Of a DNA stretch of 64,000 nt, positions 52,799 through 61,251 are shown one piece after another. Within the stretch, counting starts at the first letter, position 1. Each line of letters starts with the position of its first letter. The notes under the pieces were generated by a model. The model was not told the origin of the DNA. It saw only the letters and a program-made list of their open reading frames with translations, and did no database searches. The position numbers and the translations under genes were made by a program. Source of the DNA: UBA1181 sp963654355 (lineage in GTDB: Bacteria; Bacteroidota; Bacteroidia; Bacteroidales; Paludibacteraceae); NCBI GenBank assembly GCA_963654355.1, contig CAVKBM010000001.1:1-64000 (forward strand), given 5' to 3'.

Positions 52799-53179
52799 TC
52801 AGGCAATCTCGGAAAGGGAGTTTTCCTTGTTGCACCTTTTTTTTCTTTCGCAGAACCGGGTACACTGCTTGCAGATGTCGTATCCCAACAATGCACCTAA
52901 TATGAAATCTTCCTCGGGCGTCAAATGGTTGAGTGGTCGATTGATGAAACTCTTGATTACGTTCAAGCACGCTGGCTCGCCAAAGTAAAGGTTCACATTT
53001 TGTCCGTTCACCTCTTGCTTCAAATACGCAATCTCCTGACTCTCAAGCCGCTGACATGCCATATCGGCATACTTTACATCTAATGTGTAAAGAACCAAGT
53101 TCCTCACCCCTTTCTTGAATTCATAGATGTGGTTCGCTAAGACCTTGAATTCCCCAGGCACAAATGCTATTTTTTTCAT
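52799..53179 (-). CDS. DUF2023 family protein
   Basis: 126 residues. The N-terminal KVLANHIYEFKKGVRNLVLY and central LYFGEPACLNVIKSF, followed by LTPEEDFILGALLGYDICKQ and Cys-rich CTRFCERKKRCN, are the DUF2023 pattern. The family is regularly found beside flavodoxin genes, as here (fldA 87 bp upstream on the same strand), so a role in flavodoxin-dependent metabolism is suggested by context only. The two Cys pairs near the end could bind metal. Confidence 0.8.
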   Translation of the reverse strand: MKKIAFVPGEFKVLANHIYEFKKGVRNLVLYTLDVKYADMACQRLESQEIAYLKQEVNGQNVNLYFGEPACLNVIKSFINRPLNHLTPEEDFILGALLGYDICKQCTRFCERKKRCNKENSLSEIA

Positions 53180-53266
53180 AATTGTAAACTAAAAAAGACG
53201 TAATTTCATAGAATGAAGAAAAACATTATATTGCCAATTTCAATAATTTACGTCTGAGTCCTTATT

Positions 53267-53755
53267 TTAGAGGTTCAACGAGCCTACCCATGCGTCTATT
53301 CTCTCATCTGTCTTGTACGACTCGTTAACCTCGTCCAACGGCAAGCCAACGAACTTGTCTCCTTCTACAGACACCGATGAATCAAATGTGTACCCATCTG
53401 TTGATACCGCACCTACGAACTCAGCTCCTTTCCCTTGAAGGTCTTTGTAAATCAAGCCGATTGCATCGCAGAAAGTGTCGCTGAATGAACTGCTATCTCC
53501 TAATCCGAAAAGAGCAATCTTTTTGCCACTAAGGTTGGCCTCCTTGAATACCTTGATACCATCATACCAATCGTCCTGCAAGTCGCCACTTCCCCAAGTC
53601 GAACTACCCAAAACCAATGCATCGTAACCCTCAACCATGGCTTTGTCTGCCTCAGATACGTTATGAACATCAGCACCCAACTTCTCTGCGATCTTTCCTG
53701 CAATTTCTTCTGTAACTCCCGTACTTGAACCAAAGAAAACTCCTACTTTACTCAT
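53267..53755 (-). CDS. fldA: Flavodoxin
   Basis: 162-residue FMN electron carrier of the long-chain group. KVGVFFGSSTGVTEEIAGKI is the phosphate-binding loop, LVLGSSTWGSGDLQDDWYDG the isoalloxazine-binding loop and KKIALFGLGDSSSFSDTFCD the third conserved segment. It replaces ferredoxin in iron limitation. Confidence 0.95.
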   Translation of the reverse strand: MSKVGVFFGSSTGVTEEIAGKIAEKLGADVHNVSEADKAMVEGYDALVLGSSTWGSGDLQDDWYDGIKVFKEANLSGKKIALFGLGDSSSFSDTFCDAIGLIYKDLQGKGAEFVGAVSTDGYTFDSSVSVEGDKFVGLPLDEVNESYKTDERIDAWVGSLNL

Positions 53756-53806
53756 TTCTTTTCTTGTTTATTATGGTTTGTAACTTTTCTTTCTTTTAAC
53801 GCTACA

Positions 53807-53814
53807 AATTTAAA
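53807..53814 (-). promoter_or_regulatory. -7 element of fldA
   Basis: TAAATTTG on the minus strand, 52 bp upstream of the fldA start codon. Confidence 0.5.
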
Positions 53815-54216
53815 TCCTCATTTTCAAACTTGAAATCCCCATTTGTTGGTAATTTTTTTTACTCCATATAGCCACTTGTGGGGATATGAAAGCCCATTTT
53901 TTGCTTTTTATGCAGGTTTTATTTATTTTATAAATCTGATAAATCTAATTTATAGACAACACTTTCTATTTCCTTCTTTTCTAAAAACATCATCATATAA
54001 ATCGGCATATAAACAACTTTTTCTCTGACCTCAACATTTCCAAGGCAAAAACGACTAATTTATTACACTTTTCCAAGGTGAAACCGCCTCTTTTTCTACA
54101 CTTTTCCAAAATTTTCAGAATTTCAATGCCATTCATTAGTCCTCTTTTCCTTCTTCTTTCTCAACATTCAACACTCCACGCGCTCCTCTTCAACTCCTAT
54201 TTTCACTTTTTTACGC

Positions 54217-54224
54217 TATCTTTG
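54217..54224 (+). promoter_or_regulatory. -7 element of ychF
   Basis: TATCTTTG on the plus strand, 38 bp upstream of the ychF ATG. Confidence 0.55.
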
Positions 54225-54261
54225 CGAATGCTTTCATTGATTATAAATAAACACAGATAAA

Positions 54262-55362
54262 ATGGCACTACAATGTGGTATCGTCGGACTGCCAAACGTG
54301 GGCAAGTCCACCCTTTTCAACTGCCTCTCCAACGCTAAGGCACAGGCAGCCAATTTCCCTTTCTGTACGATCGAACCTAATGTCGGCGTGATTACCGTTC
54401 CCGACGATCGTCTCAACAAACTTGCTGAAATCGACCACCCCGCTCGTATTATCCCTACGACTGTTGAAATCGTAGACATCGCAGGCCTCGTCAAGGGTGC
54501 CAGCAAAGGCGAAGGGCTTGGCAACAAATTCCTCGCTAACATTCGCGAGACTGACGCCATCATACATGTCCTCCGTTGCTTCGACGACGACAACGTAACA
54601 CATGTCGACGGCTCTGTCAACCCCGTCCGCGACAAGGAAATCATTGATATGGAACTTCAATTGAAAGACTTAGAGACCATTGAAAGTCGTATCGCAAAAG
54701 TTGAAAAACAAGCTAAAACAGGTGGGGACAAGACAGCAAAGGCACAGTTGGAAATTCTCCAAAGATACCAAGCCGCACTTCTCAACGGAAAGTCTGCCCG
54801 TGTGGTGGAACTCACCAAAGAGGAGAAACCTCTCACTAAAGACCTTTTCCTCCTCACAACCAAACCAGTTCTCTACGTCTGCAACGTCGACGAGAGCAGC
54901 GCAGTGTCTGGAAACAAATACACTCAAGCCGTTGCCGAAGCCATCAAAGAAGAAGGCGCAGAGATGCTAATCGTTGCAGCGGCCACAGAAGCGGACATCG
55001 CAGAACTCGAAACCTACGAAGAGCGTAAAGAGTTCCTTGAAGCCGCTGGTTTAGAAGAATCCGGAGTTTCCCGACTTATCAAAGCGGCCTACAAACTGCT
55101 CGACCTTCAAACATTCTTTACTTCCGGATCTGATGAAACACGCGCCTGGACTTTCCACCGCGGCATGAAAGCTCCTCAATGTGCAGGTGTCATCCACACC
55201 GATTTTGAGAAGGGATTTATACGCGCCGAAGTTATCAAGTACGACGACTATGTGTCTCTCGGCTCCGAGGCTGCCTGCCGTGAAGCAGGGAAAATAGCTA
55301 TTGAAGGGAAAGACTATATCGGACAAGACGGCGACATCATGCATTTTCGCTTTAACGTATAA
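54262..55362 (+). CDS. ychF: Ribosome-binding ATPase YchF
   Basis: 366-residue Obg-family P-loop protein that prefers ATP. GLPNVGKSTLFNCLSNAKAQ (G1), FPFCTIEPNVGVI (G2), VDIAGLVKGASKGEGLGNKF (G3) and VLYVCNVDESS, in which the usual NKxD is replaced by NVDE as expected for an ATP-preferring YchF. The C-terminal TGS-like domain (GSEAACREAGKIAIEGKDY) ends in DIMHFRFNV. Confidence 0.96.
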   Translation: MALQCGIVGLPNVGKSTLFNCLSNAKAQAANFPFCTIEPNVGVITVPDDRLNKLAEIDHPARIIPTTVEIVDIAGLVKGASKGEGLGNKFLANIRETDAIIHVLRCFDDDNVTHVDGSVNPVRDKEIIDMELQLKDLETIESRIAKVEKQAKTGGDKTAKAQLEILQRYQAALLNGKSARVVELTKEEKPLTKDLFLLTTKPVLYVCNVDESSAVSGNKYTQAVAEAIKEEGAEMLIVAAATEADIAELETYEERKEFLEAAGLEESGVSRLIKAAYKLLDLQTFFTSGSDETRAWTFHRGMKAPQCAGVIHTDFEKGFIRAEVIKYDDYVSLGSEAACREAGKIAIEGKDYIGQDGDIMHFRFNV

Positions 55363-55387
55363 GATTCGCAAAATCACAATACATAAT

Positions 55388-55431
55388 AAAAAGAAGGTCT
55401 CACATTCTTTTTATGCGAGACCTTCTTTTTT
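55388..55431. terminator. Bidirectional terminator between ychF and folB
   Basis: AAAAAGAAGGTCTC / GAGACCTTCTTTTT stem with a 15-nt loop between convergent genes, with T runs on both strands. Confidence 0.85.
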
Positions 55432-55455
55432 TCCTCGTTCTATTTCTGCCTTCTC

Positions 55456-55815
55456 CTACCTGCTATATCGCAAAATGATCGAAGCACAATCTAAAACACC
55501 TTCAATCGGCGGACAATGCTTGCTCACTTTCGTCTCCATCTTCTCAATCTGTGGATAAGCAGATAAAACCGCATCCTGAACTCGCCTTGCCACCCTTTCT
55601 ATCAACTTACTATGCTGCATCATCTCCTTCTTGACTATCAAATAGATATTGCCATAATCTATCGCATCATTCATATCATCACTCACCTGCGCTTTGTCAA
55701 AATCATATAAGATTTTAAACGACACACTATATTCGCCTCCCACCAACTGCTCATTCGGCATCACTCCATGATAAGCATAAAAATGCATATTCTCTAACTC
55801 AAGCGTTTGCAACAT
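55456..55815 (-). CDS. folB: Dihydroneopterin aldolase
   Basis: 119 residues. LELENMHFYAYHGVMPNEQL holds the family start with the Tyr/His of the pterin pocket, DAIDYGNIYLIVKKEM the central segment and HSKLIERVARRVQDAVL the conserved Glu helix. It converts dihydroneopterin to 6-hydroxymethyl-dihydropterin for folate. It is 15 bp after rsmD. Confidence 0.92.
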   Translation of the reverse strand: MLQTLELENMHFYAYHGVMPNEQLVGGEYSVSFKILYDFDKAQVSDDMNDAIDYGNIYLIVKKEMMQHSKLIERVARRVQDAVLSAYPQIEKMETKVSKHCPPIEGVLDCASIILRYSR

Positions 55816-55830
55816 CTCTTCTTACAAATA

Positions 55831-56361
55831 TTATTCAAAAAAAGTAAAATTGACATGTCCATATTTTCGATGCTCCGAAAAATTAGGATGATGAGAGAAG
55901 TCAAACTCCTTAGGATGTTCCAAAATCAGCACTCCGCCCTCATTCAATAGCTCCTTTTCAAAAATCAAATCGGGTATCTCTGGCAATTTGGGTAAATCAT
56001 ACGGAGGGTCTGCGAACACCAAATCAAACTTCTGCTTCGTACTCTGTACAAATCGGAATGCATCAGTCTTATAAGTCTGAATCGTACGCACTTTCAACTC
56101 ATCTATTACCTTTCTTATAAACGCATAATTCACACTGTTCAATTCCGTCAACGTAACATGCTCGCACCCCCGAGAGGCAAACTCCAAACTAATGCCTCCC
56201 GTTCCTCCAAACATATCATACACCGTGATATCTTCAATGTCAAGACGGTGAGACAAGATGTCGAACAAACCCTCCTTGGCAATATCCGTCGTCGGACGAG
56301 CCGCCAAGTTCTTCGGTGGGAAGAAATGCCTCCCCTTAAATTCTCCACTTACTATTCTCAT
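55831..56361 (-). CDS. rsmD: 16S rRNA (guanine-N2)-methyltransferase RsmD
   Basis: 176 residues. MRIVSGEFKGRHFFPPKNLA and RPTTDIAKEGLFDIL are the RsmD entry, VYDMFGGTGGISLEFASRGC the SAM-binding motif I and LVFADPPYDLPKL the catalytic DPPY. It methylates G966 of 16S rRNA. It is 17 bp downstream of the DUF3822 gene. Confidence 0.94.
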   Translation of the reverse strand: MRIVSGEFKGRHFFPPKNLAARPTTDIAKEGLFDILSHRLDIEDITVYDMFGGTGGISLEFASRGCEHVTLTELNSVNYAFIRKVIDELKVRTIQTYKTDAFRFVQSTKQKFDLVFADPPYDLPKLPEIPDLIFEKELLNEGGVLILEHPKEFDFSHHPNFSEHRKYGHVNFTFFE

Positions 56362-56378
56362 ACAAATTTCCTTCGCAA

Positions 56379-57197
56379 CTAACTTACAGAAAAGGGCAGA
56401 TTTATCAACGTCGATGCTTTTTTTATTATCTCTTTTGACACCGACGATTTCATAATTGTAGTCGGAATTTCCTTCTGCAAGAAATCATCGTCTCTCACCT
56501 TTTCTATATACTTCGACAACTGTTCCGTCTCCACCCCACTCTCTGACCCAGAGATACACACTTCCGTATTAAACGGATCAATTCTCAACTGATTGAACAC
56601 ATTGAGCGTGAAATACAAAAAATCATTCGTGTTCCGATAAGTGAAAGTGTTTGCCAAAATCACCTGTCCCATATCTAACAACAAGACATCAAACTCATTC
56701 TCTCGCATATAGACGAAAAACTGACGACGGTTGGCCTGCTTGTTGCGCATCACTGCAATCGTCATCTGCACACTCTGGCGATGAACACAGCGCACTTGCT
56801 GCTCCGCAAACAACGCTGCGACCTGCTCCCATTCTCTCTTCTTCACCGCATACAAGTTAACAATGCCTGTTAGTCTCACCTCGTCATATCGTAATTCTTC
56901 GTCAGCCTCCAACCTTCCGAAATTCAGATTCCAAAAAAGCGACTGATTCTCCTTCTGAAAAGCGGGGACTGGCAACAACGTATAACGATTAGAGTCGACC
57001 AAGTAGAAGACAGAAGCATAACGTTTTTGCAGAAATGCCTCTCCCTTAACTTTATCTTCCCCCACTTCTACATAACGAACCAATCTTTTTTCACTGTCGA
57101 AGAAAGAAAAACAAAATCCACTCGGTATAAGCCGAATGGATAATGTATACGTTAAAGATTGGGACAAATCAAACGATGTGTCTGATACCTCTATCAT
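56379..57197 (-). CDS. DUF3822 family protein
   Basis: 272 residues from the ATG at 57197 (MIEVSDTSFDLSQSLTYTLS), preferred over 57254, which overlaps the upstream gene by 44 bp. DUF3822 is a Bacteroidota family with an actin/ASKHA-like layout; LSIRLIPSGFCFSFFDSEKR opens it and VYMRENEFDVLLLDMGQV lies near the middle. Function unknown. It sits in the conserved order hypothetical-DUF3822-rsmD. Confidence 0.8.
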   Translation of the reverse strand: MIEVSDTSFDLSQSLTYTLSIRLIPSGFCFSFFDSEKRLVRYVEVGEDKVKGEAFLQKRYASVFYLVDSNRYTLLPVPAFQKENQSLFWNLNFGRLEADEELRYDEVRLTGIVNLYAVKKREWEQVAALFAEQQVRCVHRQSVQMTIAVMRNKQANRRQFFVYMRENEFDVLLLDMGQVILANTFTYRNTNDFLYFTLNVFNQLRIDPFNTEVCISGSESGVETEQLSKYIEKVRDDDFLQKEIPTTIMKSSVSKEIIKKASTLINLPFSVS

Positions 57198-57210
57198 ATA
57201 ATGAATTACC

Positions 57211-57891
57211 TTACTCCCAGTTACCTGCGTTGTTGTTAGGGCTGTAGATATCACCTACCTTCAAACCTTCATACTTGCCAAGAGCAGTCGCTTTCTTTGT
57301 CAAGTTGACAATCTCTTGCTTGTTCAATCCATCCAAATAAACTTTATATGGCGTGCGTGCCTCGAACAAAGGAATCACGATACCAGATTTAGTTGTGTTT
57401 TCACCCGTTTCCATTTCAAACTTCTTGCCTCCCGTGAAAGGAACGTATGACATAGAATCTACATTGTAACCTGCACCGAAAATACTCTCTTTCACACTAA
57501 CGTATGAAGTATCACGACGGAAATTCTCCTTGAATGCGTAGTAATCGTCTATACCATACTTTGGAGCCTCTTCCTCTGTCAAGTTCAAGGCAATCTCTTC
57601 CGTCATTCCCTTCTCCAACTGTTGGTCGGTCAACTCACCTTTCTTGGAGATTCTCATAATTTTGTCGTTCTTTACGAAATTCAAAAGTGTGTCAAAACTG
57701 CTTGTGTAAACACCCTTAGACTCTTTGTAAGCAATCTGCGCTTTACGAATGTCTACCAATCTTGCGATTACGGCTTTGTCTCGAACTGACTTCTCCTTCT
57801 CAAACTCAATTGGGTTTAATATACTTCTATAGCACATATATGCCAACATGATAGAAGTCAACACCAATAAGACTTTAGATGCGATTCTCAT
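57211..57891 (-). CDS. Membrane-anchored protein of unknown function, conserved beside DUF3822
   Basis: 226 residues with one N-terminal membrane helix (ASKVLLVLTSIMLAYMCYRS) and a long extracytoplasmic part rich in Lys and Glu: KEKSVRDKAVIARLVDIRKA, AYKESKGVYTSSFDTLLNFV, FGAGYNVDSMSYVPFTGG. The helix followed by the VRDKAVIARLVDIRKAQIAY segment resembles the N-terminal stalk of pilin-like proteins but lacks a prepilin cleavage site. No function assigned. A -7 element (57965-57972) lies upstream. Confidence 0.7.
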   Translation of the reverse strand: MRIASKVLLVLTSIMLAYMCYRSILNPIEFEKEKSVRDKAVIARLVDIRKAQIAYKESKGVYTSSFDTLLNFVKNDKIMRISKKGELTDQQLEKGMTEEIALNLTEEEAPKYGIDDYYAFKENFRRDTSYVSVKESIFGAGYNVDSMSYVPFTGGKKFEMETGENTTKSGIVIPLFEARTPYKVYLDGLNKQEIVNLTKKATALGKYEGLKVGDIYSPNNNAGNWE

Positions 57892-57964
57892 ATCTTTATT
57901 TTTATTTTTTTTGTTTCTCTACAATTTTGAAATTCTAAAAAGTGCTTTTTCCACTCAGATTGTA

Positions 57965-57972
57965 CAAAAATA
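57965..57972 (-). promoter_or_regulatory. -7 element of the 57.9-kb membrane protein gene
   Basis: TATTTTTG on the minus strand, 74 bp upstream of the start codon; divergent from the recD-like promoter. Confidence 0.5.
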
Positions 57973-58009
57973 GAAAAAACCTTTTAACCGATTGCTTTTA
58001 GTTTCATTT

Positions 58010-58017
58010 TATTTTTG
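58010..58017 (+). promoter_or_regulatory. -7 element of the recD-like gene
   Basis: TATTTTTG ending only 4 bp before the ATG at 58022. A transcript starting from it would have almost no 5' leader. Confidence 0.5.
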
Positions 58018-58021
58018 CATT

Positions 58022-59419
58022 ATGGTTAATAATTTTTTTCTTGATAATATAAAATCAAAATTTCCTCATACGCCGACAGCGCAGCAGGAGCAACTTTTGA
58101 ATCAATTGTCTGATTTTGTTCAGTTTTCGCACGACACGATCTTCATTCTTCGTGGCTACGCAGGTACAGGTAAAACATCTATCGTCAGTGCTTTGATTCG
58201 TGCTATGGACGACCTTAAACAGCCTGTTCAACTACTTGCTCCTACGGGTCGTGCGGCTAAAGTACTCGCCAACTACTCCGACCACCCTGCTTTCACAATC
58301 CATAAAAAAATTTACCGGCAACAAAGAGTAGGGGAGTTGTATGGAGCTTTCTCGCTCAACGTCAACCTCAACAAACATACACTCTTCATCGTCGACGAAG
58401 CCTCGATGATCACCAACTACAATGAAAGCACGTTCGGGTCTGGACACCTACTCGACGACCTCATCAGCTTTGTCTACGGCACAGAAGGCTGCCGTCTCAT
58501 TCTGGTGGGCGACTCTGCGCAACTACCACCTATCGGACAAGAGATCAGTCCAGCTCTCGACCCGGATTTCTACCGTGGATCTTACCTCAAAACCATTACT
58601 TTTGACCTCACCGATGTCGTCCGACAGACGCATGAGTCAGGGATACTGAAAAATGCCACCCACTTGCGCCAACTTATCGCTGAAGAACAATTCTCAGACT
58701 TTCCGAAAATCGACTTCAGTTGCCCAGATGTACGAAAAGTGTCGGGAGAAGAACTCATAGAAGAAATATCATCTTCCTATAGCCATTGCGGCTACGATGA
58801 TGTGATTGTAGTTTCAAGATCCAACAAAAGAGCCAATGTCTTCAACAACGGAATTCGCAACCGAATACTCTACCGAGAAGAAGAACTCTCGTCGGGCGAT
58901 CTTCTAATGGTGGTGAAAAACAATTATTTCTGGTCGAAGCAGACTGAGGGGAAACTCGACTTCATCGCAAACGGAGACATCGCCCGACTTCACCGCATTC
59001 GACATACCTACGAGATGTACGGATTCCATTTCGCAGACGTCATCTTAGAATTTCCTGACTACGATTTGGACCTTGAAGTTCGTATCTTATTAGACACACT
59101 CCAAAGCGAATCACCCTCACTGACACGCGAGGAGAGCGACCACCTCTATAACGCCGTGCAAGAAGACTATATGCATATCAGGAATAAACGAGAACGTTAT
59201 AAAAAGATGTGCGAAGACCCATGGCTAAATGCATTACAAGTAAAATTCGCATACGCAATCACCTGCCACAAAGCGCAAGGAGGACAATGGAACACCGTCT
59301 TTCTCGACCAAGGCTACATCACCGAAGAAATGTTAGGAAAGGAACATCTTCGTTGGCTCTACACTGCCTTCACCCGCGCAACACAAAAACTCTATTTGGT
59401 AAATTGGAAAGAAGAGTAG
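58022..59419 (+). CDS. RecD-like SF1B helicase (AAA family ATPase)
   Basis: 465 residues from the ATG at 58022 (MVNNFFLDNIKSKFPHTPTA); an ATG ten codons upstream lies inside the promoter and is rejected. ILRGYAGTGKTSIVSALIRA (Walker A), LLAPTGRAAKVLANYSDHPA (motif Ia), LFIVDEASMI (Walker B), LVGDSAQLPPIGQEISP (motif III), FAYAITCHKAQGGQWNTVF (motif V) and LRWLYTAFTRATQKLYLVNW (motif VI) define an RecD2-type 5'-3' helicase without RecBCD partners. It lies in the conserved neighbourhood with DUF3822 and rsmD, so it is probably a DNA-repair housekeeping helicase. Confidence 0.9.
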   Translation: MVNNFFLDNIKSKFPHTPTAQQEQLLNQLSDFVQFSHDTIFILRGYAGTGKTSIVSALIRAMDDLKQPVQLLAPTGRAAKVLANYSDHPAFTIHKKIYRQQRVGELYGAFSLNVNLNKHTLFIVDEASMITNYNESTFGSGHLLDDLISFVYGTEGCRLILVGDSAQLPPIGQEISPALDPDFYRGSYLKTITFDLTDVVRQTHESGILKNATHLRQLIAEEQFSDFPKIDFSCPDVRKVSGEELIEEISSSYSHCGYDDVIVVSRSNKRANVFNNGIRNRILYREEELSSGDLLMVVKNNYFWSKQTEGKLDFIANGDIARLHRIRHTYEMYGFHFADVILEFPDYDLDLEVRILLDTLQSESPSLTREESDHLYNAVQEDYMHIRNKRERYKKMCEDPWLNALQVKFAYAITCHKAQGGQWNTVFLDQGYITEEMLGKEHLRWLYTAFTRATQKLYLVNWKEE

Positions 59420-59440
59420 AGTAGCCTCAACGATAGAATA

Positions 59441-59474
59441 AAAAGGGAATGCATCACTGACACATTCCCTTTTT
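59441..59474. terminator. Terminator between the recD-like and Wzz-like genes
   Basis: AAAAGGGAATG / CATTCCCTTTT stem with an 11-nt loop and flanking A/T runs, between convergent genes. Confidence 0.8.
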
Positions 59475-59510
59475 ATATCTTATTATATGCGTTTACTCTT
59501 AAGAAGATTT

Positions 59511-60506
59511 TTAGTCCTTCTTCCTCAAATATTCCAAAACACGTTTTCTTTGATCGTAGAGAATGATGATAAGCACAACGAAAACAACACCGATAATCAC
59601 CTTTCCTGTAGGCGACTTAACGAACATAACATACGAATAATCAGCAAGACCATAGACTCGGCATGGTTGCAAATCAGATACAACCGTAATCACCTCTAAA
59701 TTCGCAGAAAGATCAACAGCAATCTTTTCATTGATGTCGAAGAGATTCTTCAGATGGTCGTAATACATTTCGCGCTTCGTCGTCAACAATGGTTTCTCTT
59801 CTTCTTTTTTAGATGCAAACTCCATCTTGTAATGAGGATCTTTGCTGAAGAAATCTACTTTCTGAAGACTATCAACATTAAGCAACGCATTGTGGAACAT
59901 CCATTCTCGCTCCTCTAACGAAGCTAAACGAGCAATGTTCAAAGAAGCCAAATAATCATTCTTAGAAAAATAAGAAACCAAACTTTTCTGTACCTCAGCA
60001 CAATCGTCGAGCGAAGTCATCCGCACCTGAAGAATGAACTGGTTTTTCATCACCATTGAATCACCACAATTTACCACATCCATATAATCAACCCAATCGG
60101 CAATGCTATCTTTGTTCTCATCTATGACGTGTTTATATCTGAAACTCTGCAACTTTGATGCCAACTCAGAGGTGATACCCAACGCATCTGCCAAACCTTC
60201 CGTCTGACGGGTTACCAAATATCCATTGAGTTGATTGATCAAATTCTCATAAACGAACATGTTGCCATCGTTGATCACAACGTGCATCTGCGCATACGCC
60301 GCTTTCGACTCACGTCTCAAATAGACTCCGAGACATCCCAACGCAAACACAAACAAGATAAGGAAGACGATTTTATATCTGTACATCAAGCGACAAAACT
60401 CACCAATATAGGACAACACCGACCTGAAGAACCCACCAATGGCACGTCCGACCCGACTCATCACTTGAAAGATATTCATCTCTTCCTGTTGCTCTTTATT
60501 CTCCAT
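59511..60506 (-). CDS. Wzz/chain-length-determinant-like two-helix membrane protein
   Basis: 331 residues. Membrane helices at about 45-65 (YKIVFLILFVFALGCLGVYL) and 300-318 (VIIGVVFVVLIIILYDQ) enclose a periplasmic domain of about 235 residues, the topology of Wzz polysaccharide co-polymerases. The strand segment MVMKNQFILQVRMTSLDDCA and the short cytoplasmic end also fit. No Wzz-type Pro-rich motif or kinase domain is seen and no polysaccharide genes are adjacent, so the role is open. Confidence 0.6.
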   Translation of the reverse strand: MENKEQQEEMNIFQVMSRVGRAIGGFFRSVLSYIGEFCRLMYRYKIVFLILFVFALGCLGVYLRRESKAAYAQMHVVINDGNMFVYENLINQLNGYLVTRQTEGLADALGITSELASKLQSFRYKHVIDENKDSIADWVDYMDVVNCGDSMVMKNQFILQVRMTSLDDCAEVQKSLVSYFSKNDYLASLNIARLASLEEREWMFHNALLNVDSLQKVDFFSKDPHYKMEFASKKEEEKPLLTTKREMYYDHLKNLFDINEKIAVDLSANLEVITVVSDLQPCRVYGLADYSYVMFVKSPTGKVIIGVVFVVLIIILYDQRKRVLEYLRKKD

Positions 60507-60537
60507 ATTATTAGCAAAAACAAATTAGTTTGGTCGA

Positions 60538-60545
60538 CAAATTTA
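60538..60545 (-). promoter_or_regulatory. -7 element of the Wzz-like gene
   Basis: TAAATTTG on the minus strand, 32 bp upstream of the start codon. Confidence 0.45.
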
Positions 60546-60596
60546 CTAAATTAAAGATGAAATGCCTAACTTCGTGATGTTTATTAAAGTTGGAAA

Positions 60597-61058
60597 ATGA
60601 ATATAGAAATTGAACGTAAATATCTTCTGAAAGATAATTCATGGAAAGGACTCGCCGTCGGCGTGCGCTACAAACAAGCCTACCTGAACGAGAAAGGCGA
60701 AAACACCGTTCGCGTGCGCATCGAGGGTTATAAAGCAAAACTCACCATTAAGAGCAAAGCGCACAACATCTCGCGCATGGAATTTGAATATGACATTCCA
60801 ATGGAAGATGCCGAAAAACTATTCACCATTGCTAAAACCAATGCCGTTGAAAAATACCGCTACAAAATCCCTTACGCTGGCAATATATGGGAAGTCGATG
60901 AATTCGTAGGCGACAATGAAGGCCTGGTTGTTGCAGAAATTGAACTGAAAAGTGAAGACCAACCTTTCGAAAAACCTTCCTGGATCGGAGAGGAAGTCTC
61001 GGCAGACAAACGATACACCAATGCCAATTTGGCTATCAAACCTTTCAAAACTTGGTAG
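60597..61058 (+). CDS. CYTH domain protein (inorganic triphosphatase-like)
   Basis: 153 residues. It opens with the CYTH ExExK signature (MNIEIERKYLLKDNSWKG). RVRIEGYKAKLTIKSKAHN, MEFEYDIPMEDAEKLF and AEIELKSEDQPFEKPSWIGE provide the charged residues lining the tunnel. The family hydrolyses inorganic triphosphate or acts on adenylates and thiamine triphosphate; the substrate cannot be told here. Monocistronic. Confidence 0.88.
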   Translation: MNIEIERKYLLKDNSWKGLAVGVRYKQAYLNEKGENTVRVRIEGYKAKLTIKSKAHNISRMEFEYDIPMEDAEKLFTIAKTNAVEKYRYKIPYAGNIWEVDEFVGDNEGLVVAEIELKSEDQPFEKPSWIGEEVSADKRYTNANLAIKPFKTW

Positions 61059-61080
61059 AGTAAAAAACATCAGATAAATC

Positions 61081-61146
61081 TAATCCCAAAATTATCGGGT
61101 ATTTTGGGGATTGTAATCCTAAAATCGCCTAGTATTTTTGGGATTA
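61081..61146. repeat. Two tandem imperfect palindromes of about 32 bp
   Basis: Copy 1 (61081-61112) and copy 2 (61114-61146) share the form TAATCC-(C/T)AAAAT-8 nt-ATTTT-(G/T)GGGATT and are one base apart. Each is itself an inverted repeat. They lie in the 193-bp gap between convergent CYTH and trmN6 genes; the position could suit a terminator, but two near-identical copies in tandem are unusual for one. The rest of the gap holds nothing recognisable. Confidence 0.7.
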
Positions 61147-61251
61147 GTGAAATAATCCATAAGTTTGCAGAGGTTCAAACAAATAAATCTTACTCTGTGA
61201 AAAACAAAGCCATCATCACACCCGAAAATTGGATGTAATGGGTTTTATAGA

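Larger units (their letters stand above)
53756..54261. other. AT-rich intergenic region between fldA and ychF
   Basis: 506 bp with no convincing gene; the longer frames are low-complexity Phe/Leu/Ser strings. It holds a minus-strand -7 element for fldA (TAAATTTG, 53807-53814) and a plus-strand -7 element for ychF (TATCTTTG, 54217-54224). Between 54039 and 54116 there are three imperfect copies of an ACACTTTTCCAA-type motif. Confidence 0.5.

Noticed and set aside
53843..54260. Two plus-strand frames of about 60 codons between fldA and ychF
   Set aside because: Low-complexity Phe/Leu/Ser strings in AT-rich DNA, no promoter of their own and no recognisable pattern.
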